Shown: in pieces, positions 28,593 through 38,912 of the stretch
Layout: every line of letters begins with the position of its first letter
Position numbering within the stretch: position 1 is the stretch's first letter
DNA from: Bacteroidaceae bacterium
GTDB taxonomy: Bacteria; Bacteroidota; Bacteroidia; Bacteroidales; Bacteroidaceae
Reading direction: 5' to 3'
NCBI GenBank assembly: GCA_017617575.1
Contig: JAFZVY010000090.1
Span: 1-64,000, forward strand
DNA: 64,000 bases
Notes under the pieces: model-generated
Database searches by the model: none
The model's input: only the letters and a program-made list of their open reading frames with translations
Told to the model about the DNA's origin: nothing
Made by a program: the position numbers and the translations under genes

Positions 28593-30560
28593 ATGAGCGA
28601 AGAAATAAATAATATTCAAGAACCTAAACAGCCAGAGTACAAGGATGACAACATTATAACGCTTACGGGCGTTCAGCACATTCGTCTTCGTCCGGGTATG
28701 TACATCGGTCGTCTCGGCGACGGTACTCATGCTGAGGATGGTATCTATGTACTTCTAAAGGAAATTATTGATAACTCCATTGACGAGTTCAAGATGAAAG
28801 CTGGCAAGCGCATAGAGGTTGACATTACAGACGACCTCGTCGTTACTGTCAGGGATTATGGACGAGGTATTCCTCAGGGTAAGATGATTGAGGCCGTTTC
28901 GATACTTAACACTGGTGGTAAGTACGATTCAAAGGCTTTCCAAAAGTCCATCGGACTTAATGGAGTGGGTACCAAGGCTGTTAATGCCTTGTCTTCGCTC
29001 TTTGAGGTAAGGAGTTATCGTGACGGCAAGGTGAGGACAGCCATCTTTGAGAAGGGTGAGCTTGTGTCTGACAAGACGGAGAAGACGGATGAGGAGAATG
29101 GTACTTACATCCACTTCATTCCGGACAATACCTTGTTCCTCAACTATAAGTTCCAGGGTGAGTTTGTTGAGACTATGCTCCGCAACTACACTTACCTCAA
29201 TACTGGTCTTGAGATTTACTACAACCAGCGTCGCATCACTTCGCGCAACGGTCTCAAGGACCTCCTCATAGACACAATGGACACTCAGCCTCTCTATGAC
29301 ATCATCCATCTCAAGGGTGATGACATAGAGATAGCTTTCACACATACCAACCAGCAGTATGGCGAGGAGTATCATTCATTCGTTAATGGTCAGCATACCA
29401 TACAGGGTGGTACTCACCAGAGTGCATTCAAGGAGCATATTGCACGTACAATCAAGGATTTCTTCAACAAGAACTATGACCTTGGCGACGTGCGTAGCGG
29501 TATCGTTGCAGCCATTGCCATCAATGTGCAGGAGCCTCAGTTTGAGTCACAGACAAAGATTAAGCTCGGTTCGCTCACTATGGAACCTGGAGGCGGAATA
29601 AGCGTCAACAAGTTTGTGGGTGACTTCATCAAGGAGGAAGTGGATAACTATCTCCACAAGAACCTTGATGTGGCTGAGATTATCCAACAGAAGATTCAAG
29701 ACAATGAGCGTGACCGCAAGGCTATTGCAGGTGTAACCAAGTTGGCAAGGGAGAGAGCCAAGAAGGCAAACCTCCACAATCGCAAGCTTCGTGACTGCCG
29801 CGTGCATCTCAACGATGCCAAGGGAGACCAGAAGGAAGAGAGCTGTATCTTCATTACCGAGGGTGACTCAGCCAGCGGAAGTATCACAAAGAGCCGTGAC
29901 GTAAATACTCAGGCTGTATTCTCACTCAAAGGTAAGCCTCTCAACTGCTTTGGCTTAACTAAGAAAGTGGTGTATGAGAACGAGGAGTTTAACCTTCTTC
30001 AGGCAGCCCTCAATATTGAGGACGGCATAGAGGGTCTTCGCTACAATAAGGTTATCGTGGCAACCGATGCTGATGTGGACGGTATGCATATCCGTCTGCT
30101 CATGATTACCTTCTTCCTTCAGTTTTTCCCAGAGCTTATACGTAAGGGACACGTGCATATCCTTCAGACACCTCTGTTCCGTGTGCGCCAGAGACGTAAG
30201 CGCATTAAGAAGGAGTATCTGGAGCAGCTCACCAAGGGCAAGAAGGATAGTGGCGACTTCGTGACTGTGTATTGCTACACGGATGAGGAGCGTAAGGAGG
30301 CAATAAAGATGCTTTCGCCAGACCCAGAGATAACTCGATTCAAGGGTCTTGGTGAGATTTCTCCTGATGAGTTCAAAAACTTCATTGGCGAGGACATGCG
30401 CCTTGAGGAGGTAACTCTCCGCAAGACAGACCAAGTGAAGGAACTCCTTGAATATTATATGGGAAAGAATACTATGGAGCGTCAGAACTTCATCATCAAC
30501 AATCTTGTGATAGAGGAGGATGTTCCAGAGGAAGATACAGAATTAGCTGAAGAAGAATGA
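28593..30560 (+). CDS. parE: DNA topoisomerase IV subunit B
   Basis: A 655-aa ATPase subunit of type IIA topoisomerase, which with ParC decatenates daughter chromosomes. The ATP-binding GHKL fold is shown by [27 protein letters not shown] and [13 protein letters not shown]. The TOPRIM part is shown by [11 protein letters not shown] and [13 protein letters not shown]. The short form and the context (coaD, S41 protease, ybeY downstream) favour ParE over GyrB. I chose ATG 28593 because it follows the promoter and gives the usual N-terminus. The stop overlaps coaD (ATGA). Confidence 0.92.
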   Translation: MSEEINNIQEPKQPEYKDDNIITLTGVQHIRLRPGMYIGRLGDGTHAEDGIYVLLKEIIDNSIDEFKMKAGKRIEVDITDDLVVTVRDYGRGIPQGKMIEAVSILNTGGKYDSKAFQKSIGLNGVGTKAVNALSSLFEVRSYRDGKVRTAIFEKGELVSDKTEKTDEENGTYIHFIPDNTLFLNYKFQGEFVETMLRNYTYLNTGLEIYYNQRRITSRNGLKDLLIDTMDTQPLYDIIHLKGDDIEIAFTHTNQQYGEEYHSFVNGQHTIQGGTHQSAFKEHIARTIKDFFNKNYDLGDVRSGIVAAIAINVQEPQFESQTKIKLGSLTMEPGGGISVNKFVGDFIKEEVDNYLHKNLDVAEIIQQKIQDNERDRKAIAGVTKLARERAKKANLHNRKLRDCRVHLNDAKGDQKEESCIFITEGDSASGSITKSRDVNTQAVFSLKGKPLNCFGLTKKVVYENEEFNLLQAALNIEDGIEGLRYNKVIVATDADVDGMHIRLLMITFFLQFFPELIRKGHVHILQTPLFRVRQRRKRIKKEYLEQLTKGKKDSGDFVTVYCYTDEERKEAIKMLSPDPEITRFKGLGEISPDEFKNFIGEDMRLEEVTLRKTDQVKELLEYYMGKNTMERQNFIINNLVIEEDVPEEDTELAEEE

Positions 30561-30997
30561 TTGCACTATTTGCTGGGTCGTTTGATCCATTCACCCGTGG
30601 ACATCAGTCCATAGTTGACCGCGTTCTCAAGAGCGTGGCTGACGAGATTATCGTGGCTGTTGGCATCAACTATGTCAAGAAGAACATGTTTCCAGTAGAG
30701 GAAAGGATTCGTTTCATAGAGAAACTGTATGCCGACAATCCAAGGGTTAGGGTAGCGAGCTACACGGGTCTTACTGTGGATTATGCCCAGAAGGTAGGTG
30801 CGGATTTCCTTGTCAGGGGTGTTCGCTCAGCCTCTGACTTTGAGTTTGAACGTAATATCGCCGACGTAAACAAGCGTCTGAGCGGTATGGAAACTGTTCT
30901 TCTATTTACAGAACCTGACTTGTCTTGCGTAAGCTCAAGTGTCGTTCGCGAACTTATGAGCTATGGCAAGGATGTTTCTCAATTTTTACCGGAATAA
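30557..30997 (+). CDS. coaD: Pantetheine-phosphate adenylyltransferase
   Basis: A 146-aa enzyme of coenzyme A synthesis, forming dephospho-CoA from 4'-phosphopantetheine and ATP. The nucleotidyl-transferase motif [10 protein letters not shown] and the [33 protein letters not shown] blocks are complete, though it is slightly short of the ~160-residue E. coli enzyme. Start and stop codons overlap with parE (ATGA) and the protease (TAATG), so translation of the operon is coupled. Confidence 0.96.
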   Translation: MIALFAGSFDPFTRGHQSIVDRVLKSVADEIIVAVGINYVKKNMFPVEERIRFIEKLYADNPRVRVASYTGLTVDYAQKVGADFLVRGVRSASDFEFERNIADVNKRLSGMETVLLFTEPDLSCVSSSVVRELMSYGKDVSQFLPE

Positions 30998-32685
30998 TGA
31001 AGAAAATACTTTTACCTATACTTTCTGCTTTTTTATCTTTCGGAGCATACGCTCAGAAGCAGTCGGAAATCCTTGACGAGGTACAGTTGAGGAAACTGAT
31101 GATGACTTACTACAGCATCAATCAGTTGTACGTGGATAATGTTGACCCAAAGACCCTTATTGAGGATGGTATTAGGGGAATGCTCAAGGAGCTTGACCCT
31201 CATTCTATATATACTCCTGCAAAAGAGGTACAGGCTTTGAACGAGCCTCTTGATGGTAGTTTTGATGGTATTGGTGTTCAATATAATATGTCGGAGGACA
31301 CGCTTGTGGTCATCCAGCCTGTAAGTGGAGGTCCGAGTGACAAGGTGGGTATCATCTGTGGCGACAAGATTGTGTCGGTTAATGATACTGCCATAGCAGG
31401 CGTAAACATGTCACGTGAGGACATCATGAAGCGTCTCCGTGGTCCTAAGGGTACTAAGGTAAGGCTTGGTGTCATTCGTGGTGGTATAAAGGATAAGCTC
31501 TCGTTTGTGGTGACACGTGACAAGATACCTTTGTATACCATTGATGCCTACTATATGATAGACAGCACTACTGGTTATGTGCGCATAAGCAGCTTTGGTG
31601 CCACTACCCATGAGGAGTTTGTGAAGGCATGTACAAGGCTAAAGAGTCAAGGCATGAAGGACATCATTATCGACCTTCAGGGTAACGGTGGTGGTTATCT
31701 TCAGGCAGCCGTGCAGATGGCTGATGAGTTCCTTTCAAACCATGAGATGATTGTATATACAGAGGGACGTTCACAGGGACGTCACGATTTCCGTGCAACA
31801 TCTGGTAACATGGAAGTGGGAAAGGTGGTTGTCCTCGTTGACGGATATACTGCTTCTGCCTCTGAAATCCTTTCAGGTGCTTTGCAGGATAACGATAGGG
31901 GAGTGATAGTAGGTCGTAGAACATTCGCAAAAGGTCTTGTACAGCGTCCTATTAACCTTCCTGACGGTAGTCTCATCCGCCTTACCGTAGCGCATTACTA
32001 CAGCCCTGTTGGACGTTGTTTCCAGAAGCCATATGTCAAGGGTGACAAGAAGGCATACGACAACGATATGCTTGACCGTCTTAATAGTGGTGAGCTTACT
32101 AATGCGGACAGCATTCATTTCCCTGATTCCCTGATGTTCCATACTAAGGCAGGACGTATCGTATATGGTGGTGGAGGTATCATGCCTGACGTGTATGTTC
32201 CTCTTGACACATTACGCTACACAAGGCTTCATCGTGAACTCACGGCTAAGGGTTGTGTTGTTCAGGCTACTCTCAAGTTCCTTGATACCAACAGGAAGAA
32301 GTTTGATAAGGAGTATCACATAGACCTCTATCGTAAGACTAAGAAGAAGGAGAACAAGGGTAAGGAGGTTGTGTTTGATATGACTGAATTCAATCGTTTC
32401 AAGGATTCTTATGAGATTCCAAAGGAACTCTTGGATTTGGTTATTGAAAAGGCTAAGGAGGCAAAGATAGAGTACAACGATTCTACTCTTGAGAAGACTA
32501 TGCCTACCCTCAAGATTCAGCTCAAGGCTCTCCTTGCTCGTGACCTGTGGGATATGAGTGAATACTTCCAGATAATCAACCCTCTAAATGAGATTTATCT
32601 CAAGGGTCTTGAAGCTATAAAGGACGAGAAGTATAATAGTATTCTCAATGTAAAAATAGTGTTTAATCAGGAGGGTGAATATTGA
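30997..32685 (+). CDS. S41-family C-terminal processing peptidase
   Basis: A 562-aa periplasmic serine protease. Signal peptide 1-20 (ending GAYAQ), N-terminal helical part, PDZ domain (about 95-170: VIQPVSGGPSDKVGIICGD), and an S41 core with a Ser in TASASE (residues 285-290) and Lys312 in FAKGLVQ forming the Ser-Lys dyad. The C-terminal ~170 residues are a charged extension typical of the Bacteroidetes members. The start used here, ATG 30997, overlaps the coaD stop codon and begins directly with the signal peptide; the longer reading frame from 30925 only adds coaD shadow sequence. Confidence 0.93.
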   Translation: MKKILLPILSAFLSFGAYAQKQSEILDEVQLRKLMMTYYSINQLYVDNVDPKTLIEDGIRGMLKELDPHSIYTPAKEVQALNEPLDGSFDGIGVQYNMSEDTLVVIQPVSGGPSDKVGIICGDKIVSVNDTAIAGVNMSREDIMKRLRGPKGTKVRLGVIRGGIKDKLSFVVTRDKIPLYTIDAYYMIDSTTGYVRISSFGATTHEEFVKACTRLKSQGMKDIIIDLQGNGGGYLQAAVQMADEFLSNHEMIVYTEGRSQGRHDFRATSGNMEVGKVVVLVDGYTASASEILSGALQDNDRGVIVGRRTFAKGLVQRPINLPDGSLIRLTVAHYYSPVGRCFQKPYVKGDKKAYDNDMLDRLNSGELTNADSIHFPDSLMFHTKAGRIVYGGGGIMPDVYVPLDTLRYTRLHRELTAKGCVVQATLKFLDTNRKKFDKEYHIDLYRKTKKKENKGKEVVFDMTEFNRFKDSYEIPKELLDLVIEKAKEAKIEYNDSTLEKTMPTLKIQLKALLARDLWDMSEYFQIINPLNEIYLKGLEAIKDEKYNSILNVKIVFNQEGEY

Positions 32686-32720
32686 TGTCAGGGTTCACTT
32701 CTTCTAAAATACTGGTGAAT

Positions 32721-33158
32721 ATGATTACATATAATGTTGATGGCGTTAAGATGCCTGCAATCAAGAAGCGTGACACAAGTGCTTGGATTAAGGCTGTTGC
32801 TGCAAGTTATGGCAAGAAGGTAGGGGATATCGCCTATATCTTCTGTGATGACGAGAAGATACTTGAAGTGAATAAGCAGTATCTTCAGCATGATTATTAT
32901 ACGGATATCATCACTTTTGACTATTGTGATGACCTTGTTGAGATGGGTATCAAGAACACTATATCTGGTGACCTCTTCATCAGTCTTGATACTGTGCGTA
33001 CTAATGCCGAGCAGCAGGGTACTACATACGATGAGGAACTTCATCGTGTGATTATCCACGGCATCCTTCATCTTGTTGGTATTAACGACAAGGGTCCTGG
33101 TGAACGTGAGATTATGGAGGCTGCCGAGAATAAAGCACTCGCTATGCTTAATGCATGA
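32721..33158 (+). CDS. ybeY: Endoribonuclease YbeY
   Basis: A 145-aa metal-dependent RNase for 16S rRNA 3' processing and ribosome quality control. The active site region HGILHLVGINDKG contains the H-x3-H ligands; the third His of E. coli is replaced by the D-K form usual in Bacteroidales. YLQHDYYTDIITFDY and SGDLFISLDTV are conserved. ATG 32721 is preferred because family homology begins at MITYNVDGVKMP; ATG 32685, overlapping the protease stop, would add twelve unrelated residues. Last gene of the parE operon. Confidence 0.93.
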   Translation: MITYNVDGVKMPAIKKRDTSAWIKAVAASYGKKVGDIAYIFCDDEKILEVNKQYLQHDYYTDIITFDYCDDLVEMGIKNTISGDLFISLDTVRTNAEQQGTTYDEELHRVIIHGILHLVGINDKGPGEREIMEAAENKALAMLNA

Positions 33159-33217
33159 TTAACTTCGTTGAGTACTTCGGTGTTTACAATTGATAGTATT
33201 TCAATAATTACAATAGG

Positions 33218-33251
33218 GGAGTTAGGGCATTTTGCCTTAACTCCTTTTTTT
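33218..33251 (+). terminator. Terminator of the parE-ybeY operon
   Basis: GGAGTTAGGGC pairs with GCCTTAACTCC around ATTTT, followed by TTTTTTT. It lies about 60 bases after the ybeY stop. Confidence 0.9.
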
Positions 33252-33272
33252 CATTATATTATTGCAAAAATA

Positions 33273-33324
33273 ACCCATATCTCCTGTGCGGCAGATATAC
33301 ATCTGATTGTCGGGAGATATGGGT
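33273..33324 (-). terminator. Hairpin likely ending polA transcription
   Basis: ACCCATATCTCC (33273-33284) pairs perfectly with GGAGATATGGGT (33313-33324). On the minus strand it is followed by TATTTTTGC, consistent with a polA terminator, although it lies 140 bases past the stop codon. The rest of the 308-base gap (33159-33466) holds only the plus-strand terminator and AT-rich sequence. Confidence 0.55.
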
Positions 33325-33466
33325 ATAAATGTTGTATGATATATATCTTTTCATCATAAGATGTGGTGTCTTATGATTGCAGAATATAGTATCCTAATTG
33401 TAAATTCTGAATTCCAAAGAACTCAGTGAATCTAATTATGCATTCTGAATTTTGAATTATTAATTG

Positions 33467-36265
33467 TTAATGTGCTTCCAGCCAGTTCTTTCCCCATCCG
33501 CTTTCAGCGAGGAGTGGTACTGACATGTTTATAGCACCTTCCATTTCTTCTTTCACAAGCTTCTCAAGTCTTTCCTTTTCTTCTGGTAAAACCGTGAAGT
33601 TGAGTTCGTCATGAACCTGCAGAATCATTCTTGATTTGAGACCTTCCTCCCTTATTCTCTTGTCTATCCTTATCATCGCTATTTTGATGATGTCGGCTGC
33701 TGTTCCTTGGATAGGGGAGTTGATGGCATTACGCTCAGCATATCCTCGTACTACTGCATTACGAGAGTTGATGTCAGGTAATTGACATCTTCTGCCGAAG
33801 AGTGTTTCAGTATATCCTTTTTCCCTTGCTTTCTCGATGGATTTATCCATGTATTCCTTCACACCAGGATATGTGGCAAAATATTCGTCTATAAGGCCCT
33901 TTGCTTCGCTTCGACTTACATTCATACGTTCAGCCAATCCAAACGCGCTGATGCCGTAAATAATGCCGAAATTTGCGGTCTTTGCCATACGTCTCATATC
34001 AGCCGTTACTTCATCCATCGGTTTCTTGAATATTTTGGCAGCTGTGGCACGGTGAATATCGTGTCCGCTGTTGAAGTCTTCAACCATATTCTTGTCACCA
34101 CTAAGATGTGCCATTATGCGAAGTTCTATCTGACTATAATCTGCAGAGAAGAACTCGCATCCATCCTCTGGTATGAATGCTTTTCTCACTTCCTTGCCGT
34201 TCTCGTCTCTGATAGGTATGTTCTGTAGGTTTGGATTGCTTGAACTTAATCTACCTGTGGTTGTTACTGCCTGATTATATGACGTATGTATCTTACCTGT
34301 CCTTGGGTTTATAAGTTCAGGTAGGGCGTCGATATATGTGCTCAGAAGCTTCTTGTAGCCTCTGTATTCAAGTATCTTTTCCACTACTGGATGTTTGCCT
34401 ACGAGTGTTGCCAAGACTTCTTCCGAAGTGACATACTGACCTGTCTTTGTCTTCTTTGCCTTGTCTGATAGCTTTAGCTTGTCGAACAGAAGTTCACCTA
34501 CTTGCTTAGGTGATGATATGTTTATCTCTTCGCCTGCTGTTTCACGTATTATTCTCTCTATTTCGAGCATCTTCTCTGTGAATAGCTTGGATGTCTCCTT
34601 GAGTGACTCTGTGTCTATGCGCACTCCTTCCATCTCCATCCTTGTAAGGACAGGGACAAGTGGCATCTCTATTTCCTTGAACAGTTTTGTGAGTCCTTTC
34701 TCTTCAAGTTCCTTCTCAAGGATATTCTTCAGTTTCAAGGTTACGTCCGCATCCTCGCTTGCGTACTCATATACGTTCTTTGGTTCGAGTTGTCGCATTG
34801 ACTTCTGGTTTCGACCTGTGCCTATGAGTTCGTCAATATGAATTGTCTTGTACTGAAGATAAATCTCTGCAAGGTAATCCATGTTGTGACGTAACTCTGG
34901 TGAGATGATGTAATGAGCAATCATGGTGTCGAACATTTCACCTTGAAGTTCGATACCATAGTTTGCAAGAACGGTCATGTCATATTTTATGTTTTGACCA
35001 ATCTTGGTGATTTTTGGATTTTCGTAGATGCCTCTGAACTTTTCGAGAATTTTTTGTGTCTCCTCTCTGTTTTCAGGACAAGGAACGTAAAATGCCTCGT
35101 TTTCTTCAACGGAGAAGCTCAATCCGACCAATTCTGCCTTGATTGCGTCCTTGTCGGTTGTTTCCGTGTCTAATGAAACGAATCCTTTTGTTAATATTTT
35201 TGCAATTATATTGTCTATTCCTTCTACTGTTTCAACAAGATAGTAATTATGATTTATATCCTTTAAAGTTTGAAGAGTGGTGGAAATTTCAATTTCTTTG
35301 TCATTGTCTTGCTCTGTTGCAAACAAATCACCTCCAAAAAGGTCGTTTGTTTGTCCTTTTTTACTCTTTGATGATTTTGGAGTATTTTCGGCTGTTTTTA
35401 CTCCAAAAAATTTGTTGAGTAGTGCTCTGAACTCAAGTTCCTCGAAAATGGCCTTCAACTCATTTTCATTGATTGGTTTTCTTTCGAGGTTGGCAAGGTC
35501 GAGTTCTATCGGTACGTCAGTTTTTATCTCTGCAAGGTATCTTGATATCTTGATGTCCTCGATGTGTGACTCAACCTTTGTCTTGAGTGCTCCTTTGAGT
35601 TCGCTGTATCTTGCTATAAGATTTTCTGTGTCGCCAAATTGCTTGATGAGTTTGACTGCTGTCTTTTCTCCCACACCTGGACAACCTGGATAGTTATCTG
35701 ATGAGTCGCCCATGAGTCCGAGTAGGTCGATGACTTGTTTGGTGTTTTCGAGGTCGTACTTGGCAAGTACCTCGTCAACACCTAATATGTCGAATCCACC
35801 GTCATGTCTTGGCTTGTACATCTTGACGTTCTTCTTGACAAGTTGGGCATAGTCCTTGTCAGGTGTCATCATGTATGTTTCAATGTCGTTTATCTCGGAT
35901 GCCTTGGTTGCTAATGTGCCGATGACATCGTCTGCCTCATATCCTTGAACCTCAAGGATAGGTATGTTGTATGCGTCAAGAATCTTTTTGATGTAGGGTA
36001 GGGCAAACCTTATTCCCTCAGGTGTCTCCTCACGCTGAGCCTTGTATGGAGCGTAGTATTCGTGACGGAATGTAGGTCCGTGTGGGTCGAACGCAACTCC
36101 TATATAGTCAATGCTTTCCTTTGAGAGCAGTTCTTCGAGTGTATTAACAAAGCCAAGAACAGCACTGGTGTTTTGTCCCTTGCTGTTTATTCTTGGGTTT
36201 TTGATAAAACCATAGTATGCTCTGTATATGAGTGCGTAAGCATCAAGTAAAAAAAGTTTTTTCAT
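33467..36265 (-). CDS. polA: DNA polymerase I
   Basis: A 932-aa repair and Okazaki-fragment polymerase with all three domains. The 5'-3' exonuclease (1 to ~290) has LFLLDAYALIYRAYY, DPHGPTFRHEYYAPYK and GVGEKTAVKLI. The 3'-5' proofreading domain (~330-520) has SLDTETTDKDAI with intact Asp and Glu and YASEDADVTLKL. The polymerase domain (to the end) has FSADYSQIELRIMAHLSGD, FGIIYGISAFGLAERM and LQVHDELNF. Proofreading therefore looks active. I chose ATG 36265 (MKKLFLLDAYALIYRAYYGF) because the upstream 16 codons show no family similarity. Confidence 0.96.
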   Translation of the reverse strand: MKKLFLLDAYALIYRAYYGFIKNPRINSKGQNTSAVLGFVNTLEELLSKESIDYIGVAFDPHGPTFRHEYYAPYKAQREETPEGIRFALPYIKKILDAYNIPILEVQGYEADDVIGTLATKASEINDIETYMMTPDKDYAQLVKKNVKMYKPRHDGGFDILGVDEVLAKYDLENTKQVIDLLGLMGDSSDNYPGCPGVGEKTAVKLIKQFGDTENLIARYSELKGALKTKVESHIEDIKISRYLAEIKTDVPIELDLANLERKPINENELKAIFEELEFRALLNKFFGVKTAENTPKSSKSKKGQTNDLFGGDLFATEQDNDKEIEISTTLQTLKDINHNYYLVETVEGIDNIIAKILTKGFVSLDTETTDKDAIKAELVGLSFSVEENEAFYVPCPENREETQKILEKFRGIYENPKITKIGQNIKYDMTVLANYGIELQGEMFDTMIAHYIISPELRHNMDYLAEIYLQYKTIHIDELIGTGRNQKSMRQLEPKNVYEYASEDADVTLKLKNILEKELEEKGLTKLFKEIEMPLVPVLTRMEMEGVRIDTESLKETSKLFTEKMLEIERIIRETAGEEINISSPKQVGELLFDKLKLSDKAKKTKTGQYVTSEEVLATLVGKHPVVEKILEYRGYKKLLSTYIDALPELINPRTGKIHTSYNQAVTTTGRLSSSNPNLQNIPIRDENGKEVRKAFIPEDGCEFFSADYSQIELRIMAHLSGDKNMVEDFNSGHDIHRATAAKIFKKPMDEVTADMRRMAKTANFGIIYGISAFGLAERMNVSRSEAKGLIDEYFATYPGVKEYMDKSIEKAREKGYTETLFGRRCQLPDINSRNAVVRGYAERNAINSPIQGTAADIIKIAMIRIDKRIREEGLKSRMILQVHDELNFTVLPEEKERLEKLVKEEMEGAINMSVPLLAESGWGKNWLEAH

Positions 36266-36335
36266 TTTATTTCTTAATTTTTCTTCAAACTTACGGAAAA
36301 TATTTGAAATCAATGTATAATTCGTAAGAAATACT

Positions 36336-36343
36336 TACCTTTG
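36336..36343 (+). promoter_or_regulatory. -7 box of the polyprenyl synthase gene
   Basis: TACCTTTG 18 bases upstream of the ATG at 36362. It shows that the TTG at 36341 is not the start. Confidence 0.5.
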
Positions 36344-36361
36344 CAAGAGATTTTTAAGATT

Positions 36362-37336
36362 ATGGATATAATACAGCAAATAAGGAAGCCAATAGAGAGT
36401 GAGTTGGATCAATACCGCAAGGTTTTTGATTCTTATCTTGTACACGATAATTCTCTTCTTAATAGTGCACTTTCAGCTGTTTCTTCCCGTAAGGGAAAGA
36501 TGATGCGTCCTATTCTTACTCTTCTTACTGCCAAACTTTTGGGTGAGGTAAATGATAATTCTATATTTACTGCTGCCACCTTTGAGTTTTTTCATACTGC
36601 CAGTCTTCTTCACGATGATATTGTCGATGAATCAGACGAGAGAAGGGGTCAGCCTTCTATAAATAATTCCTTTGGTAATAAGGTGGCAGTATTGGTAGGT
36701 GATTACATCCTTGCAAACGCTCTTATTAATGCCGCTAAGACGGGTAATACACGTCTTGTGGACATTGTATCCAAGGCTGCACAAGAACTCTCTGCTGGCG
36801 AGATTTTACAGCTTAGCAACGTTCAGAATGAGACTTTCTCTGAGGATGTATATTATGATATTATTCACGGTAAGACAGCGGCTCTCTTCTCTGCTTGTAC
36901 TGAGGGTGGTGCTTTGTCTGTCAATGCAAGTGAAAAGGATGTGAATAATCTTAGGGAACTTGGACACCTAATCGGTATGTGTTTCCAAATTCGTGATGAT
37001 ATATTCGATTATTATTCAGATGCATCAATTGGTAAGCCTACGGGTAATGACATGAAGGAAGGAAAGGTAACTCTTCCTGTCATATACGCTCTGAATAAGA
37101 CAAATAACGGAGATTATAAGAATATTGCTCTTCGTGTAAAGAGTGGGGGAGTGACACAGGATGAAATCGATGCTCTTGTGTCTTTCACAAAGGAAAACGG
37201 TGGTATAGAATATGCTACAAACCGAATGAATGAATTTGCTGATAAGGCAAAGGATATTCTTTCTTCTTACCCAGATTCTGAGGTGAAAACTTCCCTCTTC
37301 CTATATATCGATTTCGTTGTAGGAAGAACATATTAA
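36362..37336 (+). CDS. Polyprenyl diphosphate synthase
   Basis: A 324-aa trans-prenyltransferase that adds isopentenyl units to a growing allylic diphosphate, probably for the menaquinone side chain. The first Asp-rich motif is LLHDDIVDESDERRG and the second is QIRDDIFDYYSD; GKMMRPILTLLTA binds IPP. Chain length cannot be set from sequence. Gene symbol ispB would be a functional guess. Monocistronic: own -7 box upstream and strong terminator downstream. Confidence 0.92.
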   Translation: MDIIQQIRKPIESELDQYRKVFDSYLVHDNSLLNSALSAVSSRKGKMMRPILTLLTAKLLGEVNDNSIFTAATFEFFHTASLLHDDIVDESDERRGQPSINNSFGNKVAVLVGDYILANALINAAKTGNTRLVDIVSKAAQELSAGEILQLSNVQNETFSEDVYYDIIHGKTAALFSACTEGGALSVNASEKDVNNLRELGHLIGMCFQIRDDIFDYYSDASIGKPTGNDMKEGKVTLPVIYALNKTNNGDYKNIALRVKSGGVTQDEIDALVSFTKENGGIEYATNRMNEFADKAKDILSSYPDSEVKTSLFLYIDFVVGRTY

Positions 37337-37358
37337 AAACATCGTATCAAAAAAAGGA

Positions 37359-37396
37359 ATTGGCTGGTTCTCGTGAGAGAATCAGCCAATGTTTTT
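37359..37396 (+). terminator. Terminator of the polyprenyl synthase gene
   Basis: ATTGGCTGGTTCTC and GAGAATCAGCCAAT form a 14-bp stem (one mismatch at most) with a GTGA loop, then GTTTTTG. A-run on the left side makes it usable for convergent deoC too. Confidence 0.9.
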
Positions 37397-37524
37397 GTGT
37401 GGTTGTACGGTTTTGAGGTTATGCGGTTAAGAGGTTGTACGGTAGTACGGTTTTACCGTTATTTCCGTTGTCACCATTTATCCTTAATCTTTGACCGTTA
37501 ACCATTAATCGTTACGCCATTATA

Positions 37525-38406
37525 TTAGAAGAACTTAATCTCCTTGTCAAGCACTTCTGAGAGAAGCTTGTTAGCAAGTGAGCTTGTACCAAGACGGAGA
37601 TACTGGTTGGTAAGCCATTTCTCTCCAAGAACCTCCTTTACGATAGTGTAGTACTTCAATGCATCCTCAACGGTCTTCATGCCTCCTGCAGGCTTGAAAC
37701 CTATCTGTATGCCTGTCTTGTCGTAGTATTCCTTAATAGCCTGGCACATTACGTATGCTGCCTCTGGAGTAGCTGCTGGCTCAAGCTTACCTGTAGATGT
37801 CTTGATGTAATCAGCTCCTGCGTACATAGCAAGGATAGAAGCTTTCTTGATGTTGCTTGCTGTCTTGAGACAACCTGTTTCGAGGATAACCTTCAATTTC
37901 TTGTCTCCACATACCTCCTTGAGTTCAGATATCTCGTCGCAAACTGACTCATAATCACCAGATAAGAACTTACCTACTGACTGTACAATGTCAATTTCTG
38001 TTGCACCGTCCTTGATGGCAAGTGCTGTTTCTGCAACCTTAACCTCTATAAAGCTCTGGCTTGATGGGAAACATGCTGATACACAAGCAATTTCAACTTC
38101 TTCGTTCTCAAGTGTATCGTGGCATACCTTTGCAAAGTTAGGATATACGCATACTGTTGCTACGTGTCCTAATTCTGGGTATTCGTCATCAAACTTGTTT
38201 ACCTTCTCTACGAACTTTAGTACGCTTTCATCGCTATCTGTTGTCTTGAGGGTAGTGAGTTCCACGCTATTGAAGAGGAACTTCTTCACTTCCTTAGTAT
38301 TGTTCTCCTCAAGGTGTCTTGCAAGAAGATTTGCTACTTCTGCATTTACTTTCTCGTCGTTAAGGTCAGTATTGTACTGACTTAATGCTTCTTCGTATTT
38401 ATTCAT
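37525..38406 (-). CDS. deoC: Deoxyribose-phosphate aldolase
   Basis: A 293-aa class I aldolase that splits 2-deoxyribose-5-phosphate into glyceraldehyde-3-phosphate and acetaldehyde. The Schiff-base Lys lies in YIKTSTGK and the second active-site Lys in GFKPAGGMK; EIDIVQSVGKFLSGDYE is also conserved. It is about 35 residues longer than the E. coli enzyme, as in other Bacteroidales. It is the last gene of the mnmG-apt-uvrC-dtd-deoC run, 26 bases after dtd. Confidence 0.95.
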   Translation of the reverse strand: MNKYEEALSQYNTDLNDEKVNAEVANLLARHLEENNTKEVKKFLFNSVELTTLKTTDSDESVLKFVEKVNKFDDEYPELGHVATVCVYPNFAKVCHDTLENEEVEIACVSACFPSSQSFIEVKVAETALAIKDGATEIDIVQSVGKFLSGDYESVCDEISELKEVCGDKKLKVILETGCLKTASNIKKASILAMYAGADYIKTSTGKLEPAATPEAAYVMCQAIKEYYDKTGIQIGFKPAGGMKTVEDALKYYTIVKEVLGEKWLTNQYLRLGTSSLANKLLSEVLDKEIKFF

Positions 38407-38432
38407 TTTTCTTATGTTTTGTTAGTGAATTA

Positions 38433-38885
38433 TTATTCTTTGTTTTTGGTGTCCATACATATTGTTACAGGACCGTCGTTGAGTAGCTCAACCTTCATGT
38501 CTGCTCCGAATTCACCTGTTCCAACTTCTTTTCCGAGGTTATTGCTTAGCTCCTTGCAGAACTTCTCGTAAAGAGGTACAGTTATCTCGTGGCTTCCTGC
38601 ACGTAGGTATGATGGGCGGTTCCCCTTCTTGTATGACGCCCATAGGGTGAATTGTGACACTACGAGTATGTCTCCTCCGATGTCCATGATGGATTTGTTC
38701 ATCACGCCGTTTTCATCGTCAAACACCCTTAGTCCTGTTATCTTCTTTGACAGCCATGTGATGTCCTCGTCTGTGTCTGCATTTTCGCATCCTACAAGTA
38801 CGAGAAATCCGTTTCCTATCTTTGATTTTACTTTACCGTCTATGGTTACGGAAGCATGGCTTACTCTTTGTATTACGGCTCTCAT
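38433..38885 (-). CDS. dtd: D-aminoacyl-tRNA deacylase
   Basis: A 150-aa homodimeric enzyme that hydrolyses D-amino acids (and glycine from tRNA-Ala) off mischarged tRNA. The start MRAVIQRVSHASVTIDG, VVSQFTLWASYKKGNRPSY and the cross-subunit Gly-Pro DGPVTICMDT are present. Normal length. Between uvrC and deoC on the same strand, 27 bases downstream of uvrC. Confidence 0.96.
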   Translation of the reverse strand: MRAVIQRVSHASVTIDGKVKSKIGNGFLVLVGCENADTDEDITWLSKKITGLRVFDDENGVMNKSIMDIGGDILVVSQFTLWASYKKGNRPSYLRAGSHEITVPLYEKFCKELSNNLGKEVGTGEFGADMKVELLNDGPVTICMDTKNKE

Positions 38886-38912
38886 TTTGCAAATATAAAT
38901 ATTATATTTCGT

